From assembly GCA_937969125.1 (NCBI GenBank), contig CALBVA010000108.1, forward strand, positions 1 through 7,927: a stretch of 7,927 nucleotides of DNA, read 5' to 3'. A program made the position numbers and the translations under genes. The stretch's first letter is position 1. Each line of letters opens with the position of its first letter. Positions 6,084 to 7,927 of the stretch are shown here, piece after piece. The notes under the pieces are model-generated. The model saw only the letters and a program-made list of their open reading frames with translations. It was not told the DNA's origin and did no database searches. Source of the stretch: an uncultured Verrucomicrobiales bacterium (GTDB lineage Bacteria > Verrucomicrobiota > Verrucomicrobiia > Verrucomicrobiales > Akkermansiaceae).

Positions 6084-7094
6084 TCAAGAGACACCCGGAG
6101 TCAGGAGGACTTTCAAGAGGCCCTCTTTCCCCTCGCGGGAGCGCTGGAAAAAATCCGCACCCTCCTCCAGCGGAGCGATCGCCGAAATGAGCGGCTTCAC
6201 CAGAATCTCACCGCTGGCAATTGCGGCGAGAGCCTCACCACATTCGCCGGCCGCCGCACAAGATCCAAGAAGAGAGATCTCGCGGGTGACAACCCACTGC
6301 AGAGGAAGAGGAACGGAGGAAACGACGTTCCCCACCAAACCCACGCGCCCCCCTTTGCGGACCGACTTGACCGCCTTCTCGAGCGTCGGAGCCGCGCCGA
6401 CAACCTCCATGGCGAGATCAAAGTCCCCCCCACAATTCTGATCCGGGAAGAAGGTCGCATTGGCCCCGAGCTGACGGGCGAGATCTAAGCGACCTTGATC
6501 GAGATCAACAGCCACAATTTCACCGCAGCCGGCCCGCTTGAGAGCCTGAATGACGAGCAGGCCAATGAGACCCGCTCCGACAACCAGCGCGCGTTCGCCG
6601 GGTTTCACCTTCACCAGACGAACGGCATGCAGTGCGACAGCGAGTGGTTCGGTGAAAGCAGCCTCCTCGAAGCTCAATCCCTCGGGAATTTTTTCAAGGA
6701 TGCGGGCCGGTACCACCACCCATTCGGCAAAGGCTCCGTCACGCTTGAATTCCTCACAAGAGACGCCCATGACCTGCCGTTCATCGCAAAGATTCGTCTC
6801 ACCTCGCTGACAATGACCGCACTCGCCACAGTAAACCATCGAGTCGAATGACACCCGCTGACCCACCTCCCAACCGGTGACTTTGGTGCCGATTTCCTCG
6901 ATCAATCCGCTGGCCTCATGTCCCATAACCATCGGCGGGATGCGGCGGCCACTGCTGTTATCCATGCCGTGCACATCACTCCCGCAAATCCCGCAACAGG
7001 CCACGCGAATGAGCACTTCATCCGGGCCGGGGGCAGGCTTCGGCCGCTCAGTAATAGCGAACTGAGAAGGCGCGGTGAGCTCGAGAACTTTCAT
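6084..7094 (-). CDS. Zinc-dependent medium-chain (polyol/alcohol) dehydrogenase
   Basis: This 336-residue soluble enzyme of the zinc MDR superfamily oxidises a secondary alcohol or polyol with a nicotinamide cofactor; relatives include sorbitol, threonine, butanediol and galactitol-1-phosphate dehydrogenases. The catalytic-zinc residues are present: C37 in GICGSD, H59-E60 in MGHEASG, and E149 in TEPLA. The structural zinc site is intact (C89, C92, C95, C103 in YCGECGHC...NLC). The Rossmann fold has VVGAGLIG (171-178) and VDLDQGR with D197 at the end of the second strand, which favours NAD over NADP. Length is normal for the family. The substrate cannot be assigned from sequence. The start MKVLELTAP is typical of the family, although no Shine-Dalgarno is seen. 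It lies 16 bases downstream of the SRPBCC/GyrI gene and 30 bases upstream of a membrane-protein gene on the same strand, which suggests one operon. Confidence 0.92.
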   Translation of the reverse strand: MKVLELTAPSQFAITERPKPAPGPDEVLIRVACCGICGSDVHGMDNSSGRRIPPMVMGHEASGLIEEIGTKVTGWEVGQRVSFDSMVYCGECGHCQRGETNLCDERQVMGVSCEEFKRDGAFAEWVVVPARILEKIPEGLSFEEAAFTEPLAVALHAVRLVKVKPGERALVVGAGLIGLLVIQALKRAGCGEIVAVDLDQGRLDLARQLGANATFFPDQNCGGDFDLAMEVVGAAPTLEKAVKSVRKGGRVGLVGNVVSSVPLPLQWVVTREISLLGSCAAAGECGEALAAIASGEILVKPLISAIAPLEEGADFFQRSREGKEGLLKVLLTPGVS

Positions 7095-7110
7095 TCCGCG
7101 AGCGTCCCGT

Positions 7111-7927
7111 TTACTTCATCGGGAAGCAAACCTTAACCACTCCGGAATCACCCTCCTCCTCATAAAACTCGAAGGGCGGAAACTTCTTTGAAATCTTAAA
7201 GAACTTCGCACGGCTGTGCATCATTCCCCCGGCCCAGGCATTACTCAGATGCCTAAGATCGCCGTGATGCTGGACGGTGTAGATATCGATAACGGGACAA
7301 TTGACCACCTCCAGACCATCCGGAACTTTCTCCGGAGCCACCTCCACCTTCACCCCGATCACGTAGGTCATCACCCGCTTCACGATGTTCCAGTCGTAGT
7401 AAACGCAGAAGCCCTCACCCTCTGGAAAGTGCTCACGGACTTTTTGATAATCGCTCTCCATAACATCCTCGAAAGCATCAATAGAACAGCTGTTCCTTTT
7501 CCCCACCCCGGTAAACCCGTGGAATGATTCCTGCCCCCGGAAATGCAGGCGGGAAGGAATTTCACCTTTTTCCATGAGATCCTTCAGCATGAGGAGCCCC
7601 CGTTCGTAGTCCATGCCAATGAAGCCCTCCATCGACTTCTTCATCCAGAATAGAAAGAAAGGCAGCGCGCTTTCCATCGTCCAGGTCACCTCAGTCCCCT
7701 TCCCTTGATTCTCGAAGAGCATCTTCACTTTGGCGCGGGACTTGAAGGGCTTCAGAAATTGCAGGTCATAGGTGATCGATTGATTCTCCACCTCACCCGT
7801 CACCGTCATCGAACCTGCTCCACAGACTCTGCCCTCCCAGGAATACTCTTCGTCCGCGAAGGTGAGCTTGGCCTCCGGATCGGCAATGAGCCAGGGTGAC
7901 CACTTCGGCCAGCGACGGAAGTCGCGC
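7111..7927 (-). CDS. SRPBCC domain fused to GyrI-like small-molecule-binding domain (5' end missing)
   Basis: The frame is open to the right edge, so the true start lies outside. An internal ATG at 7809 would cut a domain in half: the 39 codons beyond it read DFRRWPKWSPWLIADPEAK..., typical N-terminal SRPBCC (polyketide-cyclase/START-like) sequence. About 271 residues are visible. The first half shows the SRPBCC pattern YDLQFLKPFKS, then GKGTEVTWTMES and a helix with FWMKKSMEGFIGMDYERGL. The second half (from about visible residue 132) resembles the GyrI/AraC effector-binding fold, with FCVYYDW, NCPVIDIYTVQHHGDLRHL and a C-terminal PPFEFYEEE...VCFPMK. Both folds bind hydrophobic or cationic small molecules in a cavity. 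No DNA-binding domain is visible, so it is probably not a classic transcription factor unless one lies upstream. It precedes the dehydrogenase by 16 bases and likely heads or joins that operon. A binding role is inferred; ligand unknown. Confidence 0.85.
   Translation of the reverse strand, partial: RDFRRWPKWSPWLIADPEAKLTFADEEYSWEGRVCGAGSMTVTGEVENQSITYDLQFLKPFKSRAKVKMLFENQGKGTEVTWTMESALPFFLFWMKKSMEGFIGMDYERGLLMLKDLMEKGEIPSRLHFRGQESFHGFTGVGKRNSCSIDAFEDVMESDYQKVREHFPEGEGFCVYYDWNIVKRVMTYVIGVKVEVAPEKVPDGLEVVNCPVIDIYTVQHHGDLRHLSNAWAGGMMHSRAKFFKISKKFPPFEFYEEEGDSGVVKVCFPMK

Noticed and set aside
7111..7809. Starting the SRPBCC-GyrI gene at the ATG at 7809 as a complete 232-residue protein
   Set aside because: The 39 codons upstream in the same frame are open and encode typical SRPBCC N-terminal sequence, so the gene continues past the window edge.

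Overview
The window reads as ordinary chromosomal sequence of a Gram-negative bacterium, most likely from the Verrucomicrobia (Verrucomicrobiaceae-like). The reasons are an outer-membrane TonB-dependent receptor, a lipoprotein with a SUMF1 domain, a small membrane protein opening with the 'NPYAPPQ' leader common in Verrucomicrobia and Planctomycetes, an SRPBCC-GyrI fusion protein, and a near absence of Shine-Dalgarno sequences. The taxonomic call is inference from style, since no marker gene is complete enough to place it. The sequence is moderately GC-rich and densely coding.

Left part (1-3396, all minus strand). In transcription order: a TonB-dependent receptor (1327-3396), a four-helix DUF805-like membrane protein (878-1285), a spacer of about 260 bases, the RNA polymerase omega subunit rpoZ (407-613) and the tmRNA partner smpB (343 to beyond base 1, so its C-terminus is missing). 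rpoZ and smpB are housekeeping genes and probably one transcription unit.

Middle part (3397-5316). A gap of about 100 bases separates the receptor from a divergent plus-strand gene for a lipoprotein with a C-terminal SUMF1/FGE-sulfatase domain. That domain lacks the catalytic cysteines of true formylglycine-generating enzymes. A small RDD-family membrane protein follows on the same strand.

Right part (5313-7927, minus strand). Three closely spaced genes look like one operon. In transcription order they are an SRPBCC/GyrI-like protein (5' end beyond the right edge), a zinc-dependent medium-chain dehydrogenase with complete catalytic and structural zinc ligands, and an unrecognised membrane protein. 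The last gene converges with the RDD gene so tightly that both stop codons lie in one CTAG tetranucleotide.

I see no tRNA, rRNA, CRISPR array, insertion sequence, phage gene or defence system, and no strong evidence of a new multi-gene system. The most interesting items are the divergent receptor/SUMF1-lipoprotein pair and the SRPBCC-GyrI/dehydrogenase operon.
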